From Parabacteroides sp. An277 (GTDB lineage: Bacteria; Bacteroidota; Bacteroidia; Bacteroidales; Tannerellaceae), in NCBI RefSeq assembly GCF_002159645.1, contig NZ_NFJB01000010.1:1-64000 (forward strand): 64,000 bases of DNA. The letters run 5' to 3'. A program made the position numbers and the translations under genes. This document shows, in pieces, positions 1-8,792 of the stretch. Under the pieces are notes generated by a model that had not been told where the DNA came from, did not search any database, and saw nothing but the letters and a program-made list of their open reading frames with translations. The first letter of the stretch is position 1. Each line of letters starts with the position of its first letter.

Positions 1-83
1 GACTTTTCCTATTACTTCCAAATTTATTCGGAAGTTTTTGCTTTCATTATCTTTTATTGCCGCATCTCTCTCGATTGCGGGTG

Positions 84-115
84 CAAAGGTAGACACTTTT
101 ATATTACCCGCCAAA
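84..115 (-). promoter_or_regulatory. Leftward promoter firing off the window edge
   Basis: Read on the minus strand, TTTG (112-115) is followed after 20 bp by TACCTTTG (84-91), a full match to the Bacteroidetes -33/-7 consensus. It points to a gene left of position 1. The leader visible at 1-83 contains a near-perfect inverted repeat (ACTTCC at about 15, GGAAGT near 31-36) and no start codon that I can assign. The product is unknown; a stable RNA or a gene with a long leader are both possible. Confidence 0.6.
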
Positions 116-183
116 TATTTTGCCAACTTTTTTGTGAGAAATTTTAATTACCCCTCATTTTAAGATAGTTACAAATCCACTTT

Positions 184-243
184 TTTATAACTATATTCCC
201 TCCCGTTTATAACTGGATTCGATTCCGTTTATAACGGAATTCC
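184..243. repeat. Three-unit 22-bp palindromic tandem repeat
   Basis: The motif TTTATAAC recurs with centres at about 187, 209 and 231, exactly 22 bp apart. The last copy is a 13-bp palindrome (CCGTTTATAACGG) and the earlier copies are decayed versions. It is followed by GGAATTCC at 236-243. It lies downstream of the sialidase-like gene (which ends at 263 on the minus strand) and upstream of the leftward promoter at 84-115. It belongs to the phased palindrome arrays described in the findings. Confidence 0.6.
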
Positions 244-262
244 TTTTCGATGTTCGTTTATT

Positions 263-2266
263 TTAATTTCTATCTTCACTTAATTCTTCCAGCCATTTCA
301 AATTAAAACAATAATAAAGGCGGCTACTTACGAGGTGAATTAGATTATCGGGCGTTTGCGTAGCAGCCATGTATCCACGCGGTTCCGCATGATTGGCATC
401 CATCATGAAATGCTTTGTCCAAGCACCTCCATCCAGAAAACGCTCTGTTCCATCCGTAAGGAGTCGTTTTACCGGCCATGTTTTTCCTTCATCGTACGAA
501 ACAGCGGCATACAAACCATACCCTCTATATTCATTCCCGTTTTTATCTGTAAAAAGCATACCTCGTTCGGCCTCCGGCGTACGGAGTGGATGGTCGGTAA
601 AAGAAATTAAAAGCAGAGGACCTTCGTTTAAACGTAGAAGAACCAAGCGTTGGCCCCCATCAATAGGAGGGAACTCCGAAGCGACATAAGTCCACGTCTT
701 GCCCCAATCTCGCGAAAGACTCATAGGCATACACAAACGCCCCGACGCATCCTGCAAGCTATTTCCTCGTCCCAATGCCATCAAACTTCCATCTTTTAAT
801 TGCACGATTCCTGCATGAATGCCTGCAATCGTGGAGCCCGTCGCACCTACCTCGAAAGTTGGAAGCGGGGTGCCATCCCACGGGTCACTCCACGTCTGGC
901 CTCCATCTCGGCTGATATGTATCGCCGCTCCGTCGTGACTTCCCGGCCCGGCATCGCAGGCTTGTATCAGATAGCCTTCACGCGTCCGAATCGTACCAGC
1001 AATCACTTGATGACGCTTCGTATGTTCAGGAGCTATCAGACGCGGGCGGCTCCACGTTTGCCCATTATCTTGACTGGTACGCATCACCATAGCCAGATTC
1101 TGCCAATCACCTGCCGCTTCTACTCCATTAATATGGTACAACGTACCCTGCCCATCATTCAAAAGTGCAGAACCTGTCATGTTTCGATCAGGTACCTTAA
1201 AGAAAAGCGAGGCTTTATCCCAAACACCCGTTCCGGCACGCATTCGGGAAGCCAACACAACCATACCTCGTCCATTCTCTTCATTGGCCGAAAACCAAAT
1301 CGCTAATAAATCGCCATTATCACACCAAGTAATCGCCGGCTGGTGATTATGGGCGAAAAAAGGTTCGCCGCTCTCAACATCCGGTTTCAATACATACGGA
1401 ACGGGAGCACGGAATACAGGCTTGTCTACTACTATCCATTCCCATTTCGTTTGGCTCACCTCTTGTTGGTTATAAGCTGGAGCCGCTGGCGGAGTAAGCG
1501 CCTGTGGTGTAAATGAAGATTCCACAATCCGGAATCCAGTAAAGGCGTGCTTGTCTTCCGGAATCATCGCCATCCGGTTAGCCGAACGCAGGTATTTGTC
1601 TGGCGTATTATGACTTCCTCCACGCGTCACCCGGTATTCGCCCTCCGCACGTCCGGCTGGATTTATTTGTTCGCCCGGCAGATAAGGACCATACCAATCG
1701 AGGCACCATTCTTCTACATTCCCGTGCATGTCGTACAATCCGAAAGCATTCGGCTCAGACTGTCCCACTCGGAGAGAGACGGGCGCCAGATCTCGCACCG
1801 TTTGTTGGTTTTTACGCATTTTTTCTGTCAGACCATCTCCTACATTATATAAATAATAGGTGCCGGCCCGGCAAGCATATTCCCACTCAGCTTCGGTCGG
1901 AAGACGATACGATTTCTCCTCCTTCGCACTTAACCATTCACAAAATGCCACCACGTCGGCATAATCCACATACACAACCGCCTCGTCGTCCTCCTTCGAT
2001 ATGCCATCCTTCCCGCGCAACGCCCGATGTTCCGGACGAAACGCTTCGTATTGGGCATTCGTAATCTCAGTCGCACTCATCCGGAAGGGATGCGTAATGC
2101 GAACTTTATGAATCGGCAACTCGTCGTAGTCCTCGCCTGTCCCTTCGCCACCCATATAAAACGTACCAGCCGGGATATCCACCATCCGGATGTCTTGCGC
2201 ATGCAAGATGCCTCCTAGAGAGATACACACCAAGAACCATCCTGCGCACCTTAGTTGTTTTCTCAT
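263..2266 (-). CDS. Secreted fusion of SUMF1-like domain and BNR/sialidase-like propeller
   Basis: 667 aa with a signal peptide (residues 1 to about 23). Residues 25-255 form a formylglycine-generating-enzyme-type (SUMF1) fold: IPAGTFYMGG at the start, TEITNAQYEAF, RLPTEAEWEYACRAG and a terminal GFRIV. The C-terminal half (about 285-660) is a BNR/sialidase-type propeller with four Asp-box motifs (SQDNGQTW, SRDGGQTW, SRDWGKTW, SYDEGKTW). The two cysteines that bind copper in true FGE are absent from the RGGS segment (RGGSHNTPDKYLRSANR), so formylglycine synthesis is unlikely. A glycan-related role is inferred; sialidase activity is unproven because I do not see a clear RIP motif. The start is set by AGGAGGA upstream of the ATG at 2266. 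It lies 19 bp after the TPR gene and is probably cotranscribed with it. Confidence 0.8.
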   Translation of the reverse strand: MRKQLRCAGWFLVCISLGGILHAQDIRMVDIPAGTFYMGGEGTGEDYDELPIHKVRITHPFRMSATEITNAQYEAFRPEHRALRGKDGISKEDDEAVVYVDYADVVAFCEWLSAKEEKSYRLPTEAEWEYACRAGTYYLYNVGDGLTEKMRKNQQTVRDLAPVSLRVGQSEPNAFGLYDMHGNVEEWCLDWYGPYLPGEQINPAGRAEGEYRVTRGGSHNTPDKYLRSANRMAMIPEDKHAFTGFRIVESSFTPQALTPPAAPAYNQQEVSQTKWEWIVVDKPVFRAPVPYVLKPDVESGEPFFAHNHQPAITWCDNGDLLAIWFSANEENGRGMVVLASRMRAGTGVWDKASLFFKVPDRNMTGSALLNDGQGTLYHINGVEAAGDWQNLAMVMRTSQDNGQTWSRPRLIAPEHTKRHQVIAGTIRTREGYLIQACDAGPGSHDGAAIHISRDGGQTWSDPWDGTPLPTFEVGATGSTIAGIHAGIVQLKDGSLMALGRGNSLQDASGRLCMPMSLSRDWGKTWTYVASEFPPIDGGQRLVLLRLNEGPLLLISFTDHPLRTPEAERGMLFTDKNGNEYRGYGLYAAVSYDEGKTWPVKRLLTDGTERFLDGGAWTKHFMMDANHAEPRGYMAATQTPDNLIHLVSSRLYYCFNLKWLEELSEDRN

Positions 2267-2285
2267 CGCTTTGTCCTCCTATTAT

Positions 2286-2549
2286 TTAGGGATTATACAA
2301 ATCTTTATGGTAAAAATCCAAGATATTCATCAACATGTCATGGGCCTTTCGCGCCGGACTTTCCGGATTCCGCTCCATAGCTTCCAAATAATTGTTCAAG
2401 GCCAAGCGGTTATTCCCCTTTTTACGCCAGGCATTGCCCCGCAGATAATAGGCCTCATCGTCGTCGGGGTTTGCTTCGAGATGCGCGTCCAACAGGCGGA
2501 TTGCCTCGTCCACTTGGCCTTCATAAATTAATTCTCTTATCTTTTCCAT
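2286..2549 (-). CDS. Small tetratricopeptide-repeat protein
   Basis: 87 aa, almost entirely two TPR helix pairs (GQVDEAIRLLDAHLEANPDD and DEAYYLRGNAWRKKGNNRLA, followed by the ALNNYLEAMERNPES helix). No signal peptide, so probably a cytoplasmic protein-interaction module; the partner is unknown. AGGAA precedes the ATG at 2549, and a promoter-like TATATTTG lies upstream at 2616-2623 on the minus strand. The sialidase-like fusion gene follows 19 bp downstream. Confidence 0.8.
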   Translation of the reverse strand: MEKIRELIYEGQVDEAIRLLDAHLEANPDDDEAYYLRGNAWRKKGNNRLALNNYLEAMERNPESPARKAHDMLMNILDFYHKDLYNP

Positions 2550-2615
2550 TTCCTATTATATAATATGTAGGATACGAATGAACGAGGAGACCCGCCCTTT
2601 TATCCAATTTTCCCA

Positions 2616-2623
2616 CAAATATA
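2616..2623 (-). promoter_or_regulatory. -7 element for the TPR/sialidase-like operon
   Basis: TATATTTG on the minus strand, 67 bp upstream of the TPR start codon, fits TAnnTTTG. No good -33 TTTG is seen at the usual distance, so support is moderate. Confidence 0.4.
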
Positions 2624-2669
2624 CGCTTTTCGCGTAAACTTCCGCCCTTCCGGGAGGGTAAAAAGACCG

Positions 2670-2809
2670 ATGTTCGCAAACATAGCCCTTCCGCGGGCGC
2701 GGAACCCCCTATGTTCGCAAACGTAGCTCCTTCCGCGGGCACGGAGCCCCCTATGTTCGCGAACGTAGCTTCTTCCGCGGGCGCGGACAGCTCGATGTTC
2801 GTGAACATA
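2670..2809. repeat. 41/42-bp palindromic tandem array upstream of topA
   Basis: Four copies of an ATGTTCGCRAAC-type dyad are centred at 2676.5, 2717.5, 2759.5 and 2801.5 (steps 41, 42, 42). Between them a second dyad, TTCCGCGGGCRCGGAA, is centred at 2696.5, 2738.5 and 2780.5. Palindromes therefore alternate every 20-21 bp. The array fills most of the 383-bp divergent gap between the TPR gene and topA. It is open in several frames on both strands, but I take that as a by-product of a unit near 42 bp and not as coding. Confidence 0.85.
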
Positions 2810-2894
2810 GCGTCTACAAAAGGAAAGAAAGGCGCGATACGTGCTATCACCTTGCTTTTCTTACGCGCGGGGCGCAAAGAATCAATTTTTTGTA

Positions 2895-2902
2895 TACCTT
2901 TG
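2895..2902 (+). promoter_or_regulatory. topA -7 promoter element
   Basis: TACCTTTG, 31 bp upstream of the assigned topA start, matches TAnnTTTG. It lies inside the longest possible reading frame, which argues for the ATG at 2933 and against the upstream start at 2711. Confidence 0.55.
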
Positions 2903-2932
2903 CACCCGATTTTCAATCAGAAACGAACGAAT

Positions 2933-5275
2933 ATGCAAAAGAATTTGGTAATAGTAGAGTCTCCGGCTAAGGCCAAAACAATCGAGAAGTTCCTCGGAAA
3001 AGAGTATAAGGTATTGTCGAGTTACGGACATATCCGCGACCTGAAAACGAAAGAGTTCAGCATTGATATCGAACACAACTATGCACCTGAATACGAGATT
3101 CCGGCTGACAAGCGGAAATTGGTTGCCGAATTAAAGGCAGAAGCGAAAAACGCCCAAGTCATCTGGCTCGCATCCGATGAAGACCGCGAGGGAGAAGCCA
3201 TCTCGTGGCACCTTTACGAAGTATTGGGCCTGAAACCAGACTCGACGCGCCGCATTGTTTTCCATGAAATTACCAAAACGGCCATCCTGCATGCCATCGA
3301 GACGCCGCGCCACATCGACATGAATCTGGTGAACGCTCAGCAGGCGAGGCGTGTATTGGATCGCATCGTGGGTTTCCAGCTCTCCCCGGTGCTCTGGAAG
3401 AAGGTGAAACCGGCGCTCTCGGCCGGACGCGTACAATCAGTGGCCGTACGGTTGATTGTCGAGCGGGAACGTGAAATTAACGACTTCGTCAGCGAATCAG
3501 CCTATCGCGTGATAGCCCAATTCCTCCTGCCCGATGGAAAAACCAGACTCAAGGCCGAACTGAACCGACGGTTCAAGACGCAGCAAGAGGTGCTCGATTT
3601 CCTCGCATACTGCCAACATGCGACGTTCACCATCGACGACATCAGCACGAAACCCGTCCGCAAATCGCCTGCTCCGCCTTTCACCACCTCCACGCTTCAG
3701 CAAGAAGCCGCGCGGAAGTTGGGATATTCCGTTTCGCAAACCATGATGATTGCGCAACGCCTCTATGAATCCGGATTGATTACCTACATGCGTACCGACT
3801 CTGTCAACCTGAGCGACCTGGCATTGGGTACGGCTAAAGAGACCATTTTACATACGTATGGCGAAAAATACTACAAATTCCGCCAATACCATACCAAAAG
3901 CAAAGGAGCACAAGAAGCGCACGAAGCCATCCGTCCAACCTACATCGCCCACGCAGAAATCAACGGATCGGCGCAAGAAAAGAAATTATACGACCTCATC
4001 CGCAAACGTACTATCGCCTGCCAGATGGCCGATGCAGAATTGGAACGCACGACGATCTCCATCGACTTCGGTCATGCGGAAGGAAAGTTTGTAGCCGTGG
4101 GCGAAGTCGTGACCTTCGATGGCTTCTTGCAAGTCTACCACGAAAGCGACGACGAGGAACCCGAAAACGAAGCGGAAAGCAAACTCTTGCCGCGTGTCCA
4201 AGTAGGCGAAGTGTTAGGGTGGAAAGATATCACCGCCACCGAGCGTTTCTCGCAACGCCCGCCTCGTTATACGGAAGCCAGTCTGGTACGCCGTCTCGAA
4301 GAATTGGGCATCGGCCGTCCTTCGACTTACGCGCCTACCATCCAAACCATCCAGAACCGCGAGTATGTCGTGAAGGGTGACAAGGAAGGGAAAGAACGTT
4401 CCTACACAATCTTGACGCTGACCAAGAAGGGAATCAAAGAGGAGGAAAAGAAGGAATTGGTCGGAGCTGACCGAGGCAAACTTATCCCGACCGATATTGG
4501 CATCGTAGTCAACGATTTCCTCATGCAATATTTCCAGCTCGTCATGGATTATAACTTTACCGCAAACGTCGAGAAAGAGTTCGACGCTATCGCCGAAGGG
4601 GAAGCCGAATGGACAAAAGTCATCGACCATTTCTACCAAATGTTCCATCCGATTGTAGAGCAAGCGGCTGCCATTCGCTCCGAGCACCGGGTAGGCGAAC
4701 GACAATTGGGCATCGACCCGAAGAGTGGTAAACCGGTGTTCGTCAAAATCGGGCGTTTCGGTCCCATGGTGCAAATCGGCGAATCGAAAGCGGAAAAGGA
4801 CGACGAAAAGCCACATTTCGCCACGCTGATGAAGGGGCAATCCATCGAGACCATTACCCTCGACGAGGCTTTAAAACTATTCGAATTACCCCGTACGGTA
4901 GGCGAATTTGAAGGGAAAACCGTCACCGCGGCGGTAGGGCGTTTCGGTCCGTTCCTCCGTCATGACGGGAAATTCATTTCCATTCCGAAACAGCTGAACC
5001 CAATCAACATCACGCTCGACGAAGCCATCGGCCTCATCCAAGCCAAACGCGAGAAAGACGTCCAAAGTTTCATCAAGCGTTTCGAAGAAGAACCGGAAAT
5101 GGAAATCCGTAATGGCCGTTTCGGACCTTACATCGCCTTCCAAGGGAAAAATTACAAAATTCCGAAAAATGACTATACGCCGGCCGACATGACGCGCGAC
5201 GATTGCTTGGCGGTCATCCAAGCCGCTTCCGAAAAGCCGGCGCCTAAGAGACGGGCGACCCGCAAGAAGGCTTAA
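2933..5275 (+). CDS. topA: DNA topoisomerase I
   Basis: 780 aa type IA topoisomerase that relaxes negative supercoils through a transient 5'-phosphotyrosine link. The Toprim domain begins at once (NLVIVESPAKAKTIEKFLG) and carries the acidic DEDREGE motif. The active-site tyrosine is in GLITYMRTDS. The C-terminus has repeated topoisomerase C-terminal modules (NGRFGPYIAF, VGRFGPFLRH, IGRFGPMVQI) in place of Cys4 zinc fingers, and a basic tail (KRRATRKKA), as in other Bacteroidetes. The reading frame extends upstream to 2711 through the 42-bp array, but the conserved N-terminus and the promoter at 2895 fix the start at 2933. Very sure. Confidence 0.97.
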   Translation: MQKNLVIVESPAKAKTIEKFLGKEYKVLSSYGHIRDLKTKEFSIDIEHNYAPEYEIPADKRKLVAELKAEAKNAQVIWLASDEDREGEAISWHLYEVLGLKPDSTRRIVFHEITKTAILHAIETPRHIDMNLVNAQQARRVLDRIVGFQLSPVLWKKVKPALSAGRVQSVAVRLIVEREREINDFVSESAYRVIAQFLLPDGKTRLKAELNRRFKTQQEVLDFLAYCQHATFTIDDISTKPVRKSPAPPFTTSTLQQEAARKLGYSVSQTMMIAQRLYESGLITYMRTDSVNLSDLALGTAKETILHTYGEKYYKFRQYHTKSKGAQEAHEAIRPTYIAHAEINGSAQEKKLYDLIRKRTIACQMADAELERTTISIDFGHAEGKFVAVGEVVTFDGFLQVYHESDDEEPENEAESKLLPRVQVGEVLGWKDITATERFSQRPPRYTEASLVRRLEELGIGRPSTYAPTIQTIQNREYVVKGDKEGKERSYTILTLTKKGIKEEEKKELVGADRGKLIPTDIGIVVNDFLMQYFQLVMDYNFTANVEKEFDAIAEGEAEWTKVIDHFYQMFHPIVEQAAAIRSEHRVGERQLGIDPKSGKPVFVKIGRFGPMVQIGESKAEKDDEKPHFATLMKGQSIETITLDEALKLFELPRTVGEFEGKTVTAAVGRFGPFLRHDGKFISIPKQLNPINITLDEAIGLIQAKREKDVQSFIKRFEEEPEMEIRNGRFGPYIAFQGKNYKIPKNDYTPADMTRDDCLAVIQAASEKPAPKRRATRKKA

Positions 5276-5294
5276 CCAATTTTTCTCACCATTA

Positions 5295-5366
5295 GCTCCC
5301 GATAGGAGAAAACTTTAGAACCCTCGGAAAACGTGCTCCCGACGAAAGGGAACTTTCCGAGGGTTC
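5295..5366. repeat. Inverted repeat and two-copy 40-bp repeat after topA
   Basis: GAACCCTCGGAAA (5318-5330) pairs perfectly with TTTCCGAGGGTTC (5354-5366) across a 23-nt loop. GCTCCCGA occurs at 5295 and again 40 bp later at 5335, with similar following bases. There is no U-run, so a classical terminator is not certain; it may be a two-unit relic of the phased palindrome arrays. Confidence 0.55.
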
Positions 5367-5425
5367 CAGCCTGCACAGAAAAGCAAACATTTCCTCCGAA
5401 AAGAACCGAAAAGAAGCAAATAAGA

Positions 5426-5457
5426 TTTGGGCATATACATTTCTTTTGCTTCCTTTG
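5426..5457 (+). promoter_or_regulatory. Promoter of the LtaS-like gene
   Basis: TTTG (5426-5429), 20 bp, then TTCCTTTG (5450-5457), one mismatch from TAnnTTTG. It leaves a short leader before the ATG at 5479 and rules out the alternative TTG start at 5446. Confidence 0.5.
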
Positions 5458-5478
5458 CAGTTCGAAAGTAGCAGAAAA

Positions 5479-7329
5479 ATGAAGTGGACGAAGTTTATTG
5501 GTTTTGTGGCGTGGGTGTACGTCACGTGGATTCTGTTTTTCATAATACAGAAACCTCTATTTATCTTATATCATCAAGGCTTTTCGGGCAATATCCACGC
5601 GGCGGAGTATGTGGAAACGATGATTCATGGATTGCGGTTGGATACGGCGGTGAGTGGTTATTTGACAGCAGTACCTGCTTTGGTGGCACTTATCGGCATG
5701 TGGCATAATACTAGATGGCTCCGGAAAGCACTACATATCTATTTCCTATTGGCAGTAGCGCTGGTGGCCATTATTTTGGGAGTAGACATTGAATTGTATC
5801 GTTATTGGCAATTCCGCCTCGATGCCACGGCCCTTTTCTACGCGCAATCCCCCCAAGATGCGATGGCGAGCGTGCCGATAGGATTGTTTGTCCGTCAAAT
5901 GGCAATTATGATAGTATATGCCGCATTGATGTACCTTTATTTACGACGTATAGTCTTACCTTTTTATCCGCAAGAGAACGCCGGTTCGCTAGAAGGAAGA
6001 TGCACGGGGAGTGGCGCATGGATAGTCGCCGCCGGATTACTTTTCATCAGCATTCGTGGAGGTGTAACGACTTCGACAGCCAATGTCGGCCGGGTTTATT
6101 TCAGTACGAACCAATTCTTGAACCATGCTGCTATCAATCCCTGCTTCAGTTTGTTGGCATCCCTTTCCAAATCGGAAGACTTCGCCTCTCAGTTTAATGC
6201 GTATCCCGATGAAGAAGCAACCGATCGTTTTGACAAATGGTTTCCAGCTCCTGCGCAAGCCGATACACTTCAACTTCTGAAAGAGACACGCCCCCATGTA
6301 TTGGTGATTATTTTGGAAAGCTTTTCGGCTAATGTGATAGGCGCGTTGGGCGGTGAGCCAGATGTGACGCCCTGTTTCAACCAATTGAGCCAAGAAGGCA
6401 TTCTTTTCACACAATGTTATGCCAGCAGTTTCCGGACCGACCGCGGATTAGTAGCTACGCTGAGCGGTTATCCGGGACAACCTACGACTTCCATTATGAA
6501 AATCCCCGCCAAAAGCCGAACGCTCCCATCTTTGGCTGGCAGTTTGCGGAAAGCTGGTTATACGACAGACGTACTATATGGCGGAGACATCGACTTTACA
6601 AACATGCGAAGCTATTTTCTCGGTACAGGTTACGAACAGCTCACTTCTGATGTAGACTTTCCCGTTTCAGACCGTCTGAGTAAATGGGGCGCACAAGACG
6701 ACGTAACGTTCTCTTATCTATTCAAGATGCTAAAGGAACGAAACGGAGAACCTCGCCCGTGGCACACGATGTATCTTACGTTGAGCACCCATGAACCATT
6801 CGAAGTCCCTTACCATAAATGGACGCAGCCCTACCTCAATACGATGGCATACGCCGATAGCTGCCTGGGTCATTTTGTAGATTGCCTAAAACAAGAACCG
6901 ATTTGGGAACATACGTTAATTGTACTCATAGCCGACCATGGTTATCGTTATCCGGACACATTCAAAGAATATGAACCAGCGCGTTATCATATTCCAATGT
7001 TGTGGATAGGTGGCGCCGTCAAAAGACCTCGTCGAGTCGATGCGATTGTTTCCCAAACCGATATGGTCGCCACATTGTTAGGACAAATGCAACTTCCACA
7101 TGAGACCTATCGTTTCAGCCGAGATATATTTAATCCCAACTATCGCGAGCCATTTGCGTTTTATACCTTCAACAATGGCTTTGCGGTCATAGACAGCACA
7201 GGCGTATCTGTTTACGACAATGTAGGGCAACAAACACTCTACCAACAGCCCGAAAACGGAAACGATACCCGCTTGGAGAAAGGCAAAACCATCCTCCAAA
7301 TCCTTTATGACGACTTGGGAAACCGTTAA
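5479..7329 (+). CDS. LtaS-family membrane sulfatase/phosphoglycerol transferase-like protein
   Basis: 616 aa. The N-terminus has four to five membrane segments (WTKFIGFVAWVYVTWILFFI, then LVALIGMW, LLAVALVAIILGV, MAIMIVYAALMYLYL and AAGLLFISI), followed by a periplasmic alkaline-phosphatase-superfamily domain: VLVIILESFSANVIGALGG binds metal, the likely nucleophile is the Thr of SFRTDRGL, and IADHGYRYP completes the metal site. Members transfer phosphoglycerol or phosphoethanolamine to envelope glycans or lipids; the acceptor here is unknown. Bacteroidetes lack classical lipoteichoic acid, so a lipid or LPS head-group modification is an inference. I chose the ATG at 5479 because the promoter overlaps the upstream TTG. 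Confidence 0.88.
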   Translation: MKWTKFIGFVAWVYVTWILFFIIQKPLFILYHQGFSGNIHAAEYVETMIHGLRLDTAVSGYLTAVPALVALIGMWHNTRWLRKALHIYFLLAVALVAIILGVDIELYRYWQFRLDATALFYAQSPQDAMASVPIGLFVRQMAIMIVYAALMYLYLRRIVLPFYPQENAGSLEGRCTGSGAWIVAAGLLFISIRGGVTTSTANVGRVYFSTNQFLNHAAINPCFSLLASLSKSEDFASQFNAYPDEEATDRFDKWFPAPAQADTLQLLKETRPHVLVIILESFSANVIGALGGEPDVTPCFNQLSQEGILFTQCYASSFRTDRGLVATLSGYPGQPTTSIMKIPAKSRTLPSLAGSLRKAGYTTDVLYGGDIDFTNMRSYFLGTGYEQLTSDVDFPVSDRLSKWGAQDDVTFSYLFKMLKERNGEPRPWHTMYLTLSTHEPFEVPYHKWTQPYLNTMAYADSCLGHFVDCLKQEPIWEHTLIVLIADHGYRYPDTFKEYEPARYHIPMLWIGGAVKRPRRVDAIVSQTDMVATLLGQMQLPHETYRFSRDIFNPNYREPFAFYTFNNGFAVIDSTGVSVYDNVGQQTLYQQPENGNDTRLEKGKTILQILYDDLGNR

Positions 7330-7347
7330 AGAGCCAGCGGCAAGACA

Positions 7348-8241
7348 TCAAGCCAAGCACTCATCGTCCTTTTGGTTCCGATATTCCTGCGGGCTAATAC
7401 CTACATGCCGCTTGAAATACTTGCCAAAAAAAGAGACATTCTCGAAATTGAGCGAATCGGCAATCAAATAGATGGGCAGATTGGTTGATTTAAGCTGCGC
7501 TTTGGCATCCATGATAATCATATCAGCAATGATATCAAGGCAGGTGCGGCCTGTCACTTGTTTTACCACGCTACTCAGGTAAGCCGGCGTAATGCCCAAT
7601 TTGGAGGCATAAAAAGCTACGTTCTTTTCCCTCGAATAGTTATCTAAAACAAGCTGGCCAAAGTCTTGCGCCGTCCGTTCGTTTTGCGTTAAATTCTCCT
7701 TTTCTACTTTGCGATTCTTGTATAACGCGTTGAGTGTATACATCAAGCTGTAATAAAGATGTTTCAGCAAATCTCGGTTTTTCATGCCAAACACCTCTTT
7801 GCTCTTGTGGATAATTTCAAAATAGTCTTGGGCCATCTCAATCGCTTCAGGCCGGAGCACTACACACGGGTTTCGCTTAATGGCATAACTCACATCAATA
7901 ACCGATTTGATGGGCTGCACGCTGCGAAGGAAATCAGAAGAAACTCCCCCAAAATAAATATCCACATCTCCTTCTATCCGGTTGATTTGAAAAACCGTTC
8001 CCGGCAATAAAGTCAAGAAGCAACTATCGCTCACATGATAATGCTTCAAATTAATAGAGGCATCGACTTCCCCTTTTCTACACAAAACGAATATCTCCGC
8101 CTTAATGCGACAAGGGAAATGTGCATACAAATTCAGAATCGTAGTGTCTGTCAATCTACCTGTGATTAAATCTTCTGGCAAATCAATCTTAGGCAATTCA
8201 TTTTCCATTGCCTGTTGGATGAGTGGAGAGTTCATTCCCAT
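7348..8241 (-). CDS. AraC-family transcriptional regulator
   Basis: 297 aa. The N-terminal 170 residues form a cupin-like sensing domain typical of Bacteroidetes AraC regulators. The C-terminus is a double helix-turn-helix DNA-binding domain: KNVAFYASKLGITPAYLSSV for the first, and LPIYLIADSLNFENVSFFGKYFKRHVGISPQEYR, the AraC signature, for the second. It converges on the LtaS-like gene with an 18-bp gap. A strong promoter precedes it (8273-8304). Ligand and targets cannot be told from sequence. Confidence 0.92.
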   Translation of the reverse strand: MGMNSPLIQQAMENELPKIDLPEDLITGRLTDTTILNLYAHFPCRIKAEIFVLCRKGEVDASINLKHYHVSDSCFLTLLPGTVFQINRIEGDVDIYFGGVSSDFLRSVQPIKSVIDVSYAIKRNPCVVLRPEAIEMAQDYFEIIHKSKEVFGMKNRDLLKHLYYSLMYTLNALYKNRKVEKENLTQNERTAQDFGQLVLDNYSREKNVAFYASKLGITPAYLSSVVKQVTGRTCLDIIADMIIMDAKAQLKSTNLPIYLIADSLNFENVSFFGKYFKRHVGISPQEYRNQKDDECLA

Positions 8242-8272
8242 AACTAATTACTTGCTATCTTGTTTTCCTGCC

Positions 8273-8304
8273 CAAAAGTATATTATTTCATCGGTTTTGC
8301 CAAA
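8273..8304 (-). promoter_or_regulatory. Promoter of the AraC regulator
   Basis: On the minus strand TTTG (8301-8304), 20-bp spacer, TACTTTTG (8273-8280). This is a full match to the Bacteroidetes consensus, 32 bp before the start codon. Confidence 0.65.
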
Positions 8305-8480
8305 TATCTTAGTGATAAGTTCGTGTTGCCTTGCCAAACTTGGAAACCTACGGACCTTTTCATCCTCCTCTCCTATTTCGTCCTTACATCTCCCGTCTCC
8401 TTCATGCCCCCTCATTTTTGATGTTTTACAGCAGGTTTTCAAAAAGAGGATTTTTGTGCTGGAGGTTTCCCAACTTTAGG

Positions 8481-8752
8481 ACTGGGAAGGCGAAAAATTT
8501 TTTTCCTCGTTCGCCACACCGTGGGGAAGGCGAAAAATTTTTTTCCTCGTCCGCCACGCCGTGGAGAAGGCGAAAAATTTTTTTCCTCGTCCGCCACACC
8601 GTGGGGAAGGCTGAAAATTTTTTTCCTCGTTCGCCACGCCGTGGGGAAGGCAGAAAATTTTTTTCCTCGTTCGCCACGCCGTGGAGAAGGCAGAAAAATT
8701 TTTTCCTCGTTCGCCACGCCGTGGAGAAGGCAGAAAAAATTTTTCCTCATTC
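8481..8752. repeat. 40-bp palindromic tandem array (seven units)
   Basis: Units of 40 bp start at 8481 (decayed), 8521, 8561, 8601, 8641, 8681 and 8721. Each has the dyad CCACRCCGTGG (centres 8519, 8559, 8599, 8639, 8679, 8719) and, near half phase, an A5T7 tract inside AGGCGAAAAATTTTTTTCCT. It fills the gap between the 3' end of the GH18 gene and the AraC regulator. Reading frames across it exist in several frames because 40 is not a multiple of 3; none looks coding. The rest of 8305-8480 shows nothing recognisable. Confidence 0.9.
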
Positions 8753-8792
8753 CTCATTGACGTGTTGTATTTAATAGGGCATAAAAACGCAA

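Noticed and set aside
1-83. rRNA or tRNA gene at the left edge
   Set aside because: Only a leader-like stretch after a strong promoter is visible. No tRNA arms or rRNA sequence are present, so no RNA gene was called.
2521-2916. Reading frames through the 42-bp array near topA, on both strands
   Set aside because: The repeat unit is near a multiple of three, so frames stay open by chance. They overlap a promoter and the TPR gene start and show no recognisable protein.
8481-8752. CRISPR array (also considered for 15313-15476, 24271-24616, 52847-53146 and 57799-58371)
   Set aside because: No cas genes. In 8481-8752, 15313-15476 and 24271-24616 the interval between dyads is nearly the same in every unit rather than unique. 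In 52847-53146 and 57799-58371 the intervals have diverged, but the conserved core is only about 8-11 bp and many intervals carry half-phase dyads instead of unique spacers.
8331-8774. Several overlapping frames across the 40-bp array
   Set aside because: Open in at least three frames on both strands because of repetition. Low-complexity Lys/Phe or Arg/Ser products without start signals.
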